NCBI GenBank assembly: GCA_963716135.1
Contig: OY970289.1
Location: 2,480,001-2,544,000, forward strand
Length of the DNA stretch: 64,000 bases
Reading direction: 5' to 3'
Source: CAVRAW01 sp963716135
GTDB lineage: Bacteria; Planctomycetota; Planctomycetia; Pirellulales; JADZDJ01
Below the pieces are notes generated by a model, which made no database searches, was not told the origin of the DNA, and saw only the letters and a program-made list of their open reading frames with translations. The position numbers were made by a program, and so were the translations under genes. Shown piece after piece: positions 1-8,357 of this stretch. Positions within the stretch are counted from its first letter, which is position 1. The number at the start of each line of letters is the position of its first letter.

Positions 1-1630
1 TGTCGCCGGCGGACGAAGGCGGCGCCAAGGCGGGCTCGCCGGCGGGTTTCGGCACAGCGACTTCCTCCGCCGCGGAATTGGCGGCGCTGGCCGTCAACTC
101 CGACGTCGTCGCTGCGGCACAGCAGGGATCAAACTTTTGCCACCCGCCGCCCAGCGCTCGATAAACGGCGATCAAGCTGGTCGCGATTTTGCCGCGCGCC
201 TGAGCCAGGCTGTCTTGCTGCGTCACCAAAAGCGATTCGGTATTGTACACCCGGTTGAAATCGGTAATGCCTACTTGGAATTGCTCGTTCACCAGTTCCA
301 CGGCGCGCACCGTTTCCGCCACGCCTTGATCCAAGCTCAGCGCCTGTTGTTGCGATTGTAGGAAACTGACCAAGCCGTCTTCCACGTCGCGCCCTGCGTT
401 CAGCACCTTTTGTTGGTACTGGTACACCGCTTGCTGATATTGCGCATCTTGCGACCGAACATTGTTGATCAACCGCCCATAGTTCAGAACGTTCCATTGC
501 AAATTCGGAATGACAAACCCCACTGCGCTTTTTGAGGCGAATAGATCGCTGAAATCGTTCGCGGCGTAACCGAGAAAGCCGTTGATGCTGAATCGCGGGT
601 ACAAATCCGACTCGGCGACGCCGATTCGCGCACATTGAACGGCCACCTCGCGCTCAGCGCGGCGAATGTCGGGACGCCGCCGCAACAGGTCGGCCGGAAT
701 TCCCACCGCGGCTTCCGGCGGCGCCCTTGGAATCGGCGCCGGCTGTAGTTGGCCCGCCAAATCCAGCGGCGCCAGACCCAGCAATGCGCACAACTGATCG
801 CTCGCCTGGCGGGCGCCGATCACCAGCGGCGGAATCGTCGATTCCGTTTGACGCAAGTTTGATCGCGCCTGCCGCACGTCGAGCTCCGTCGCAGTGCCCG
901 CATTGAAGCGGTCCACTGCCAGTTGGGTCGATTTCTTTTGAATCTCCACGTTCTGCTGCGCGAATTCCAATCGCTCTTGATACGTGCGCAGTTGCACGTA
1001 GCTTGTGGCCACTTCTGAAAGCAACATCACCAGTGCGTCGTGATAGTCTTCAACCGCCACACCCACTTGCGCATCCGCCGATTCGACCGTGCGGCGGTAG
1101 CGGCCCCAGAAATCCAGCTCCCAGGAGCCATTCAAGCCGGTGGCCCAAATATCCAACGAACCTGGCAGCGGCAGCAGAATATCGCCGGGCACTTGTGCAT
1201 GAGCGTACGCAGCCATGGCGTCCTGACTTTGTGGAAATAAATTTCCAGCGGCAATGGCGCGTTGCGCGCGGGCTTGCAAGATGCGCGTGCCGGCAGTCTT
1301 TAGATCGAGATTTTGCTGGTGTGCTGTTTCGATCAAATCGTTCAGCGTCGGATCGTTGAAGACCGACCACCAATCGCAGTCGGTGGCAGGCACGCATTTT
1401 ACGCGGCTGTCGGCCGCGTCGATCCACTGCGCGGCCGTGGCCGCCGGCGGCGGCGCATAGTTCGGCCCGAGTTTGAACCCGTTATGAGCCCAATCGCGCA
1501 GACTTGTTGTGCAGCCAGCCGCCGCGAGCAAAACCACCAAAAGCGCGTAGCGCAAAATGCCTCGGCAGCGCGATGCATGGGCGCCGATTTTTCGGCGTTC
1601 GGTCGCGAAAATATTTGTCGGATCGTGCAT
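1..1630 (-). CDS. RND-type efflux outer-membrane factor lipoprotein (NodT/OprM family), 3' end beyond the window
   Basis: This is the outer-membrane channel subunit of a tripartite efflux pump, a TolC/OprM-like trimer. The leftward frame is open from an ATG at 1630 to the window edge, about 543 codons. A lipobox (LLAAAGC, Cys near residue 40) follows a hydrophobic stretch, so the protein is probably a lipoprotein. The family hallmark PADLLRRRPDIRRAERE lies in the middle, in the second of the two internally repeated halves, and GGGW (YRALGGGWQ) lies near the C-terminus. An Ala/Pro-rich tail of about 40 residues continues past GGGW and is still open at the edge. An in-frame ATG at 1666 is an alternative start; neither start has a clear ribosome binding site. 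The pump and periplasmic adaptor genes would be expected further left, outside the window. Confidence 0.9.
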   Translation of the reverse strand, partial: MHDPTNIFATERRKIGAHASRCRGILRYALLVVLLAAAGCTTSLRDWAHNGFKLGPNYAPPPAATAAQWIDAADSRVKCVPATDCDWWSVFNDPTLNDLIETAHQQNLDLKTAGTRILQARAQRAIAAGNLFPQSQDAMAAYAHAQVPGDILLPLPGSLDIWATGLNGSWELDFWGRYRRTVESADAQVGVAVEDYHDALVMLLSEVATSYVQLRTYQERLEFAQQNVEIQKKSTQLAVDRFNAGTATELDVRQARSNLRQTESTIPPLVIGARQASDQLCALLGLAPLDLAGQLQPAPIPRAPPEAAVGIPADLLRRRPDIRRAEREVAVQCARIGVAESDLYPRFSINGFLGYAANDFSDLFASKSAVGFVIPNLQWNVLNYGRLINNVRSQDAQYQQAVYQYQQKVLNAGRDVEDGLVSFLQSQQQALSLDQGVAETVRAVELVNEQFQVGITDFNRVYNTESLLVTQQDSLAQARGKIATSLIAVYRALGGGWQKFDPCCAAATTSELTASAANSAAEEVAVPKPAGEPALAPPSSAGD

Positions 1631-2012
1631 TGGCGCTCGACTGGGAGGAAACGCGCACAACTCCATGAACGGCACAATGGTCGGACGGCCTTCGGCAAAG
1701 TCTGCCCAAACGGAAAATCCGCTGTAATCGGCAGACTCGCGCCCTTATTTCCATCGAGCAAAACCAGCTTGGACTTGAGTAAGACCCAATCGGATAAGGA
1801 GTTAGGCAAAGTGCACGTGCTGCGGACCTCGCAATTTGCATGCTGCAATTGCTATCGCAGTACGGCGACGGAACTCCACCCAGGCCCCCCGAGCTGACAA
1901 CGCCAAGACGCTTGATTTCGGGGGCAATTGATTTGGTGTCAGGAAATTCCTGAAAACTTGCGATGGCTCAGGCGCCTGAACCTAAAGCGTGACAGCAAAG
2001 GAGGTTTCGTAT
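1631..2012. other. intergenic region upstream of the PEP-CTERM nuclease-like gene
   Basis: No convincing gene lies between the two flanking divergent genes. The open frames here are antisense or out-of-frame shadows with no recognisable product. The only structured site is a 15-nt perfect palindrome at 1939-1953. Confidence 0.5.
1939..1953. promoter_or_regulatory. 15-nt palindrome, possible operator
   Basis: TCAGGAAATTCCTGA is a perfect inverted repeat lying between the divergent efflux and PEP-CTERM genes, about 120 bp before the start of the latter. It could be a dimeric repressor site. There is no adjacent regulator gene, so this is inference from symmetry only. Confidence 0.25.
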
Positions 2013-2051
2013 ATGCTGGTTGGGTCGGATTGGCGGCTTGGAATGGGATAA
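2013..2051 (+). CDS. 12-codon candidate leader ORF with a very strong ribosome binding site
   Basis: AAAGGAGG at 1997-2004 sits 8 nt before an ATG that opens a 12-codon reading frame (MLVGSDWRLGMG) ending in TAA at 2049-2051. The frame is the same as that of the large downstream protein, whose ATG at 2073 has only a weak ribosome binding site. It may be a leader peptide coupling translation to the downstream gene. Alternatively the TAA is a sequence error and the true start is 2013, although the leader does not look like a signal peptide. It has no recognisable family. Confidence 0.3.
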   Translation: MLVGSDWRLGMG

Positions 2052-2072
2052 ACAGAGACAAGGCTACCGCGG

Positions 2073-5000
2073 ATGAAGTACATCAAGACCCACGGCATTC
2101 TCGCTTGGATCGCCTTCTTGGCGGCCAGCATCGTCGCGGCAAGTGCTATCGCGCGCGACAATACGGTGCGCATTGTCACATACAACATTGAAGCTGACAC
2201 TCCCGGGATCGAAACACCCGGCTGGACGACGCCGCGTCCCGGCCTGATTCAACCTGCAGATACGAGCGGCAATGCCACAGGAACCACGTCCGACGGCGGC
2301 GTGCTGGCAGGCATTGGCGAACTGCCCGTGGGCTTGAGCAACAACTTCCAGGCCCTGGATATTGTGGTGCTGCAAGAAACCACCAGCAACACAATTACGG
2401 TCGATCCCATTGTCAGCGCAATGAACACATACTATGGCACTCCCGGCATGTATGCACGCAGCTCTGTTCAAGCCGGTCAAAACGGCGGCAATACTTTCGG
2501 CAACGGCCCGAGTGCGGTGGTGTACAACACGCAGAAGCTGACGCTCGTGGCTTCGGTGAAAGCAGTCGATGCGACTGGTGCCTCAAACGGCACGTACCGC
2601 GATGTGGAGCGCTATCAATTCCGGCCTGTCGGCGGCACCGCGGCCGACGATTTCTACGTCTACGTCAGCCATTATAAGGCGGGCTCCAGTGCGTCTGACC
2701 TGACGGCACGCCTCGGTGAAGCAACCCTCATCCGCAACAACGCAGCCACGTTGCCCGCTAATTCTCGAATTATTTACGCCGGCGATTACAACATAAAAAC
2801 CAGCAGCGAAGGCTCCTATCAAGAGATTCTCGATTCGGGCCAGATCAATGCTGGCTTTGATCCATTTAACTTGACAGGCTCAACCACAGTCGATTGGACC
2901 ACGAACTCCAACAACAATCAGAAGACTTCGAACCCCAATTCATTGGGGAATCGCTACGACTTAATGCTCATGTCGAGCGCCTTGAATCCCTCGGATGCTT
3001 TTACAAACTCAAGTTTCAATGCTACTTCAACCGGCCTGCAGTTGATCCCCAATACGTATCAAACCTTCGGCAACAACGGCACGACAGCGTACCATGGCGC
3101 CACGGATTCCGCGGGAAATCACGCGCTCGATGGCGTGGTGCAAAACGGCGGCACATTTATCACGGCGTCGGCGCTGAAAAACGATCTTCAATGGGCCAGC
3201 GATCATTTGCCCGTGATGGCTGATTTTTCGCTGGGGCCTGGAATTTCCATTTGGAACGGCAGCGGCAGCACTTCCGATTGGAACACAAGCCAGGACTGGA
3301 CCAGTGCTCCCATCGACGGCGACAGCTTGCAATTTGCCGGATCAACCAGGCTCTCCAATTCGAACAATTTTTTGAGCATCGTGGGAGCCATTGCCTTTAA
3401 TAGCGGCGCCGGGTCATTTACCCTCTCAGGCAACGCGGTGACCAATTTGGGTGGAATTACGAACAATTCCACGAACTTGCAAACCGTCAACATCAACCAG
3501 ACGCTCGGCGCGGCCCAGACGTACAATGCCGCCAGCGGCAACCTCACCGTCGGCGGTACGATTGCCAATGGTGGGAATTTGCTGACCATTGCCGGTTCGT
3601 CTACGACGACTTTGGGCACCACCGTGTCGGGCTCAGGCGGACTGGCCAAAACCGGCGCCGGAACGCTCATTCTCAACGGGAGCAACAGTTACACTGGCGG
3701 CAGTACGATCAGCGGTGGCACGGTGCAACTGGGCAATGCCAAGGGCTTGGGAACGCCTAGCGCGTCGGCGACGGTGAACACGGGTGGGACGCTCGACCTC
3801 CACGGATTTAGCCCGTCGCTGGGAGGGTTGAGCGGCACAGGCGGCGTCGTCCAGACCAATGTGGCCGGGATCGCAACTTTGACCCTTGGCAGCGTCTTCG
3901 GCAGTGGTTCTTATGCCGGGCAGATTCAGGACGGAGCTGGAACAGTCGCTCTGGTAAAAACGGGAATTGGCACGCAGACACTTTCCGGAAACAACAGCTA
4001 TAGCGGCGGAACGACGATCAGCGGCGGAACGCTGCAGTTGGGCCACGCCAACGCCTTGGGTTCCACAAGCGGCAGAGTCACGGTCAATTCCGGAACGATT
4101 GATCTTCGCGGATTCAGCCCCACCGTGGGCGCGCTGGACGGTTCCGGCGGCGCCGTCCAAAGCAATATCGGCGGCGCTGTCACATTTACCATTGGAAGCG
4201 GCGGCGCAGGCGGTTCGTTTTCCGGTTCGGTGGCGAATGGTTCCGGGATTCTTTCTTTGGTTAAGACCGGAGCGGGCACGCAAATCCTCTCGGGCAACAA
4301 TAGCTACAGCGGCGGAACGACAATCGGCGGCGGAACGCTGCAATTAGGTCATACCAACGCTTTGGGTTCGACCAGCGGCCGCCTGACGATTGATTCGGGA
4401 ACGGTCGATCTCCACGGATTCAGCCCAACCGTCGGAGGGCTCGATGGTTCGAGCGGCGCAATCCAAAGTAATGTAGCAGGCGCTGCCGCGTTGACTTTTG
4501 GAAACGGCGGCGCCAACGGTTCCTATGCCGGTACGGTTGCAGACGGTTCCGGTACCGTCTCTTTGATCAAAACCGGTGCTGGCGCACAAACAATATCAGG
4601 TAACAACACCTACACCGGCGGCACCACCGTGAACGCCGGTACGCTCGTCGTCGGACATTACCATGGCTTGGGCAACAGCAACCTGACGATCAATGGCACC
4701 GCCACGACTCAGTTGGCAGCCGGCATCACCAGCACCAATGCTGCTGGATCCGGTGCTGTACAGTTGGACTTGCTGTCGATCGCCGGCGGCGCAACTCCCA
4801 CCGCCTTTTTTGACATCACCGATAACAACCTGATCGTGCACAACGGCGACTACAACACGTTGAACGCTCAGGTCACAAATTCGTTGTACTCCGGTTTTTG
4901 GGCGGGTGAGGGCATCGGCAGTAGCACCGCGAACACCGACGGAAACGGAGACAAGGCCATCGGGATCGTCAACAACGACGATGGCGGCGGCGGTGCGTTT

Positions 5001-5372
5001 TTCAGCTCTTGGCCGAGTGGTGCCGACTCCGGCGGCGCCGTATCGACCACCAATACTGACGTCCTGATTCGGTACACCTACTTCGGGGATGCCAACCTCG
5101 ACGGCATAACGGACGCTGACGAAGACTTCTCGCTGTGGCTCACCGGTTCTACCAGTGAAGGTGCGTTAGGCGGCTGGCTGTTTGGCGACTTCAATTATGA
5201 CGGCCAGGTGGACAACTCCGACGACTACGCGTTGTGGCTCACCGGCGCCACCTCCGGCGGCAGTCCGTTGGGTGGCGGCGTCCAGCCGGTGCCCGAGCCC
5301 AGCACCTTGCTGCTGGCCGCACTGGGTCTGGCCGGAGTGGCAGCGGTCCGACTTCGCCGACGGCGGCGCTAG
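2073..5372 (+). CDS. secreted endonuclease/exonuclease/phosphatase-fold protein with beta-strand repeats, dockerin-like repeats and PEP-CTERM
   Basis: A 1099-residue exported protein. After a signal peptide (about residues 1-28) comes an endonuclease/exonuclease/phosphatase (EEP) domain. Its marks are RIVTYNIEAD near 30, VVLQET near 100, AGDYNI near 235 and SDHLPV near 377, the usual metal and catalytic motifs of DNase I-like enzymes. Next are four units of about 100 residues with the autotransporter-associated beta-strand signature (KTGAGTLILNGSNSYTGG and variants). Two calcium-loop-like dockerin repeats (GDANLDGITDADED and GDFNYDGQVDNSDD, about 1006-1065) follow, then a PEP-CTERM tail (VPEPSTLLLAALGLAG plus an Arg cluster). 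It is probably sorted to the cell envelope by an exosortase and acts outside the cell on nucleic acid or a phosphodiester or phosphomonoester. The substrate cannot be told from sequence. Confidence 0.85.
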   Translation: MKYIKTHGILAWIAFLAASIVAASAIARDNTVRIVTYNIEADTPGIETPGWTTPRPGLIQPADTSGNATGTTSDGGVLAGIGELPVGLSNNFQALDIVVLQETTSNTITVDPIVSAMNTYYGTPGMYARSSVQAGQNGGNTFGNGPSAVVYNTQKLTLVASVKAVDATGASNGTYRDVERYQFRPVGGTAADDFYVYVSHYKAGSSASDLTARLGEATLIRNNAATLPANSRIIYAGDYNIKTSSEGSYQEILDSGQINAGFDPFNLTGSTTVDWTTNSNNNQKTSNPNSLGNRYDLMLMSSALNPSDAFTNSSFNATSTGLQLIPNTYQTFGNNGTTAYHGATDSAGNHALDGVVQNGGTFITASALKNDLQWASDHLPVMADFSLGPGISIWNGSGSTSDWNTSQDWTSAPIDGDSLQFAGSTRLSNSNNFLSIVGAIAFNSGAGSFTLSGNAVTNLGGITNNSTNLQTVNINQTLGAAQTYNAASGNLTVGGTIANGGNLLTIAGSSTTTLGTTVSGSGGLAKTGAGTLILNGSNSYTGGSTISGGTVQLGNAKGLGTPSASATVNTGGTLDLHGFSPSLGGLSGTGGVVQTNVAGIATLTLGSVFGSGSYAGQIQDGAGTVALVKTGIGTQTLSGNNSYSGGTTISGGTLQLGHANALGSTSGRVTVNSGTIDLRGFSPTVGALDGSGGAVQSNIGGAVTFTIGSGGAGGSFSGSVANGSGILSLVKTGAGTQILSGNNSYSGGTTIGGGTLQLGHTNALGSTSGRLTIDSGTVDLHGFSPTVGGLDGSSGAIQSNVAGAAALTFGNGGANGSYAGTVADGSGTVSLIKTGAGAQTISGNNTYTGGTTVNAGTLVVGHYHGLGNSNLTINGTATTQLAAGITSTNAAGSGAVQLDLLSIAGGATPTAFFDITDNNLIVHNGDYNTLNAQVTNSLYSGFWAGEGIGSSTANTDGNGDKAIGIVNNDDGGGGAFFSSWPSGADSGGAVSTTNTDVLIRYTYFGDANLDGITDADEDFSLWLTGSTSEGALGGWLFGDFNYDGQVDNSDDYALWLTGATSGGSPLGGGVQPVPEPSTLLLAALGLAGVAAVRLRRRRR
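3640..4660 (+). repeat. four tandem ~300-bp coding repeats (autotransporter-associated beta-strand type)
   Basis: Units begin near 3640, 3955, 4258 and 4563. Each encodes a KTG-GTQ-LSGNNSYSGGTT-like strand-turn motif followed by GTLQLGHANALG-like sequence. Units two and three are the most alike. The pattern predicts an elongated beta-helix stalk and a region prone to recombination. Confidence 0.75.
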
Positions 5373-5639
5373 GCCCAGCGAAGTCAGAACGCTTCGGAAA
5401 ATCAACCGCAGTTGCATTTTGGCAACCATCGGTTGCTACCAGTTGCATCTTGCAGCGGCTCGCCGACTTGCTGCGTTTGGCGGCCGCAGGAATCATTTTT
5501 TCCGCAGAGCGACGTTATCTCCATCGCGCCCTACATTTAGTGAGAACCTTGCGTTGCGTTTGCACGCGATGTTCGAGAGGCCGGACCTCGTTAACCGGCC
5601 GCTATGGTTGAACTTTCGTTTGCGCATCGGAGGAACATC

Positions 5640-5973
5640 ATGTCTCGAAGTGGTCTGCTACAAAATCGCACTCAATCGAAGCGGAATAAGGCATCGTGGA
5701 ATGGTTCGCGCAATGGAAAGCCCACGAGCAAAGATCTCGAGGGCAATTTGCTAAATACCGTCCGTCATTTTGGTTCTGAGGTCAGCCGATCGGTGAAGCA
5801 GCGCACAGCGGGATTGCGAGAGCGCCTCGCAATGTCTGAAGCGAGGCCGGAAGAAAGCGCGCTCGCTGGAACAATCCGTTGAGCGCCGAATCGAACGGCG
5901 CCCCATGTCGACGTTGTTGGCCGCGGCTGGAGTAGGCGTTTTGATCGGCGTACTCGCCGCACGACGCCGGTAG
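5640..5973 (+). pseudogene. DUF883/ElaB-YqjD-like small membrane protein, interrupted by a one-base frameshift
   Basis: A GGAGGAA ribosome binding site precedes the ATG at 5640. The first frame gives 80 residues, charged and helical, and stops at 5880-5882. From about 5839 the +1 frame encodes EQSVERRIERRPMSTLLA and a Gly/Ala/Val-rich membrane segment ending GVLAARRR before TAG at 5971-5973. Together they give the architecture of the DUF883/ElaB-YqjD family: an amphipathic helical domain, then a C-terminal transmembrane helix and an Arg cap, about 110 residues in all. The total length fits one extra base between 5839 and 5868. ElaB-like proteins are membrane-anchored and linked to stress and stationary phase. 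Sequence error is as likely as true inactivation. Confidence 0.6.
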
Positions 5974-6122
5974 AACTTCGGCGACGGACGAATTCGCTCT
6001 ACATAAGGCCGTCGGGCTGCGACGCGGCCGGTTGACGCAAAATGCGCGCGTTTGTACTGTTGAATTGATCAGTAGGCGCGCGCTTTTCGTCACGTTTCAC
6101 CGGTCTCGGTAGACTATCGGTC

Positions 6123-8357
6123 ATGGCAAGTTCAGCATCGCCCGACATCAGAACACCGTTGAAGCGGCCTAATCTTTTTGTCGGCATCGCAGTCCTCGCC
6201 ATTGCCGCCTTTGCGGCGTACTATCCGGCGTTGCGCGGCGAATTCATTATCGACGACGACAGCTTGTTGACCGACAACGCTTTGGTCAAGTCTCCCGACG
6301 GGCTGTATCGAATCTGGTGCACTACGGAACCGGTCGACTATTGGCCGCTGGCGAACACCACGCTTTGGATCGAATGGCGGCTTTGGGGATTGAATCCGAC
6401 TGGGTATCACGTTACGAATTTGGCGCTGCACGTCGCCGCCACGCTTTTGATTTGGGCAGTGCTGCGGACGCTCGCGATTCCCGGCGGGTTTCTGGCGGCT
6501 TTGCTATTTGCCGTGCATCCGGTGAACGTCGAGTCGGTGGCTTGGATCTCTCAGCGAAAAGGCGCGCTGGCGATCGTTTTCTTTCTGCTGTCAATTTTGT
6601 GGTTCCTGCGAGAAGAAGATGCGCGTGCCGGCAGCGAAAAGCAAACCCACGGGGAAGGGAATCAGGCAGACCGCGGTCTCAATGACGTGCATGGTTGGTA
6701 TTGGCTAAGTCTGTTGGCCTTCCTGCTGGCCATGCTCAGCAAAGGATCAGTCGCCACGCTGCCGATTTTGCTGTTGTTGATCGTGTGGTGGCGGCGACGG
6801 CGGGTTGGCGCTGGCGACGTCGCGCGTGCCGCGCCTTTCTTTCTCGTGGCTATCGTTCTCACCGCGGTTAATCTGTGGTTCCAAACACACGGCATGGACA
6901 TTGTTGTCCGAGATGTCACTTTCAGCCAACGAATAGTTGGCGCCGGCGCCGTGGTGTGGTTCTATCTTTCCAAGGCGCTGGCCCCGATCGAATTGATTTT
7001 TTCTTATTCGCAGTGGCAGATCGATTCGCACGCGCTGCTTTGGTGGCTGCCGCTAGCGGCAGCACTTACCGTGACACTGTTCTTATGCTGGAGGAGCATT
7101 TCGTCGCGGACCAATTGGGGCCGGGCGATCCTCTTTGCTTGGCTGTTCTTCTGCGTGGCCTTGTTGCCGGTATTGGGCTTTGCCGACGTGGGCTTCATGC
7201 AGTACACGTTGGTAGCGGATCATTATCAGCACGTCGGCATCATTGCCGTGACGGCGCTGGCCGCTGCCGCTTGGAGCACTTGGCGCACACGCAGCCAAGG
7301 AGCGAGCCGCTGGCTCGCGACCGTCAGCGCAATAGCCGCGGTCGGTATCCTGACCTTTCTGTGCTGGCGACAAAGCAGCCTGTATCGCGGGCCCATCACA
7401 CTCTACGAAGCCACTATCCAGGAGAATCCGAGTAGTTGGTATGTACGCAATAATTTGGGAATCATTCTCAGAAAGCAGGGTCGCACTGAGGACGCCAAGA
7501 GGCAATTTGATGAAGCGCTGCGCCTGAAGCCTGACTCGCCGCTGACTCACTACAACCTGGGTAATCTCTTTAAGGATGAAAACAGCCAGAGCGCAATCGA
7601 AGAATATCAACGAGCGCTGCAATTGCAGCCAGTTTTCTACGACGCCCATAACAATTTGGGCATCGCCCTGTTGAACAGCGGACGACCGAAGGAGGCGGCG
7701 CTTCAATTTTCCGAAGCCGTTAAGGACAGGCCCTATGCAGCGATCGCCCGAAGTAACTTGGGGTTTGCCTTAGCTTTAACCGGTCAGTTGCCGGAAGCCA
7801 TCGAGCAACTGGAAGAAGTCCTTCGCCTGAAACCCGACTTGGCTCCGGCGCATCGCAACCTGGGTTTTGCGTTGGCGAAGGCCGGCCGGCCGGAAGAGGC
7901 GATTGCGCAGTACCGTCAAGCCATCGAGCTGGATCCAAACCAGTGCGACGACCATTATAAGTTGGGCAATCTTCTGTTGGGCGCCGGCAAGTTCTCCGAA
8001 GCCATCGAACAACTCCACCGCGCCTTGGAGCTCAATCCCGACTACGCGGAGGCCGAGAGCAAGCTGGCCGTGGCCCTGCTGAACACCGAACATCCCCAGG
8101 AGGCGCTGGAACATTGCAAAAAGGCGCTGCAACTGCGGCCCAACGATACGGAAGCCTGCGCCAACATGGCGCTGGCCTACGATCAAATGCACCAGCCCTC
8201 GCAAGCCATTGCCACGGGCGAAAAGGCCCTGGACATGGCCCGCTCCCAGGGACAAACCGAAGAAGCCAAACAGATCGAAGCGTGGTTGAAGTCCTACCGT
8301 GCCCAGATGGCGAAGCCACCAAACGCTACGCCGCGCACTTCTCGAGGTGCATCCTGA
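6123..8357 (+). CDS. polytopic membrane protein with C-terminal TPR repeats (TMTC/GT-C-like)
   Basis: A 744-residue protein. Residues 1 to about 430 form many hydrophobic segments, with an early acidic motif (EFIIDDDSL, about residues 40-48) in the first lumenal/periplasmic loop, as in GT-C glycosyltransferases and TMTC-type O-mannosyltransferase-like proteins. Residues from about 430 carry roughly eight tetratricopeptide repeats (for example NNLGIILRKQGRTEDAKRQF). The role may be polyprenyl-phosphate-dependent glycosylation, but the donor and acceptor are unknown and the activity is not shown. The last 186 or so residues are nearly identical to those of the next gene, with which this gene overlaps at the stop codon. 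A tail of 16 residues after the shared part is unique. Confidence 0.75.
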   Translation: MASSASPDIRTPLKRPNLFVGIAVLAIAAFAAYYPALRGEFIIDDDSLLTDNALVKSPDGLYRIWCTTEPVDYWPLANTTLWIEWRLWGLNPTGYHVTNLALHVAATLLIWAVLRTLAIPGGFLAALLFAVHPVNVESVAWISQRKGALAIVFFLLSILWFLREEDARAGSEKQTHGEGNQADRGLNDVHGWYWLSLLAFLLAMLSKGSVATLPILLLLIVWWRRRRVGAGDVARAAPFFLVAIVLTAVNLWFQTHGMDIVVRDVTFSQRIVGAGAVVWFYLSKALAPIELIFSYSQWQIDSHALLWWLPLAAALTVTLFLCWRSISSRTNWGRAILFAWLFFCVALLPVLGFADVGFMQYTLVADHYQHVGIIAVTALAAAAWSTWRTRSQGASRWLATVSAIAAVGILTFLCWRQSSLYRGPITLYEATIQENPSSWYVRNNLGIILRKQGRTEDAKRQFDEALRLKPDSPLTHYNLGNLFKDENSQSAIEEYQRALQLQPVFYDAHNNLGIALLNSGRPKEAALQFSEAVKDRPYAAIARSNLGFALALTGQLPEAIEQLEEVLRLKPDLAPAHRNLGFALAKAGRPEEAIAQYRQAIELDPNQCDDHYKLGNLLLGAGKFSEAIEQLHRALELNPDYAEAESKLAVALLNTEHPQEALEHCKKALQLRPNDTEACANMALAYDQMHQPSQAIATGEKALDMARSQGQTEEAKQIEAWLKSYRAQMAKPPNATPRTSRGAS
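7749..8306 (+). repeat. 558-bp direct repeat, copy 1 (TPR-coding)
   Basis: Identical to 10122-10679 at an offset of 2373 bp, except C at 8267 against T at 10640. The mismatch is silent (Ala codon). The flanks diverge abruptly at both ends. This implies a very recent duplication or gene conversion. Confidence 0.95.
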
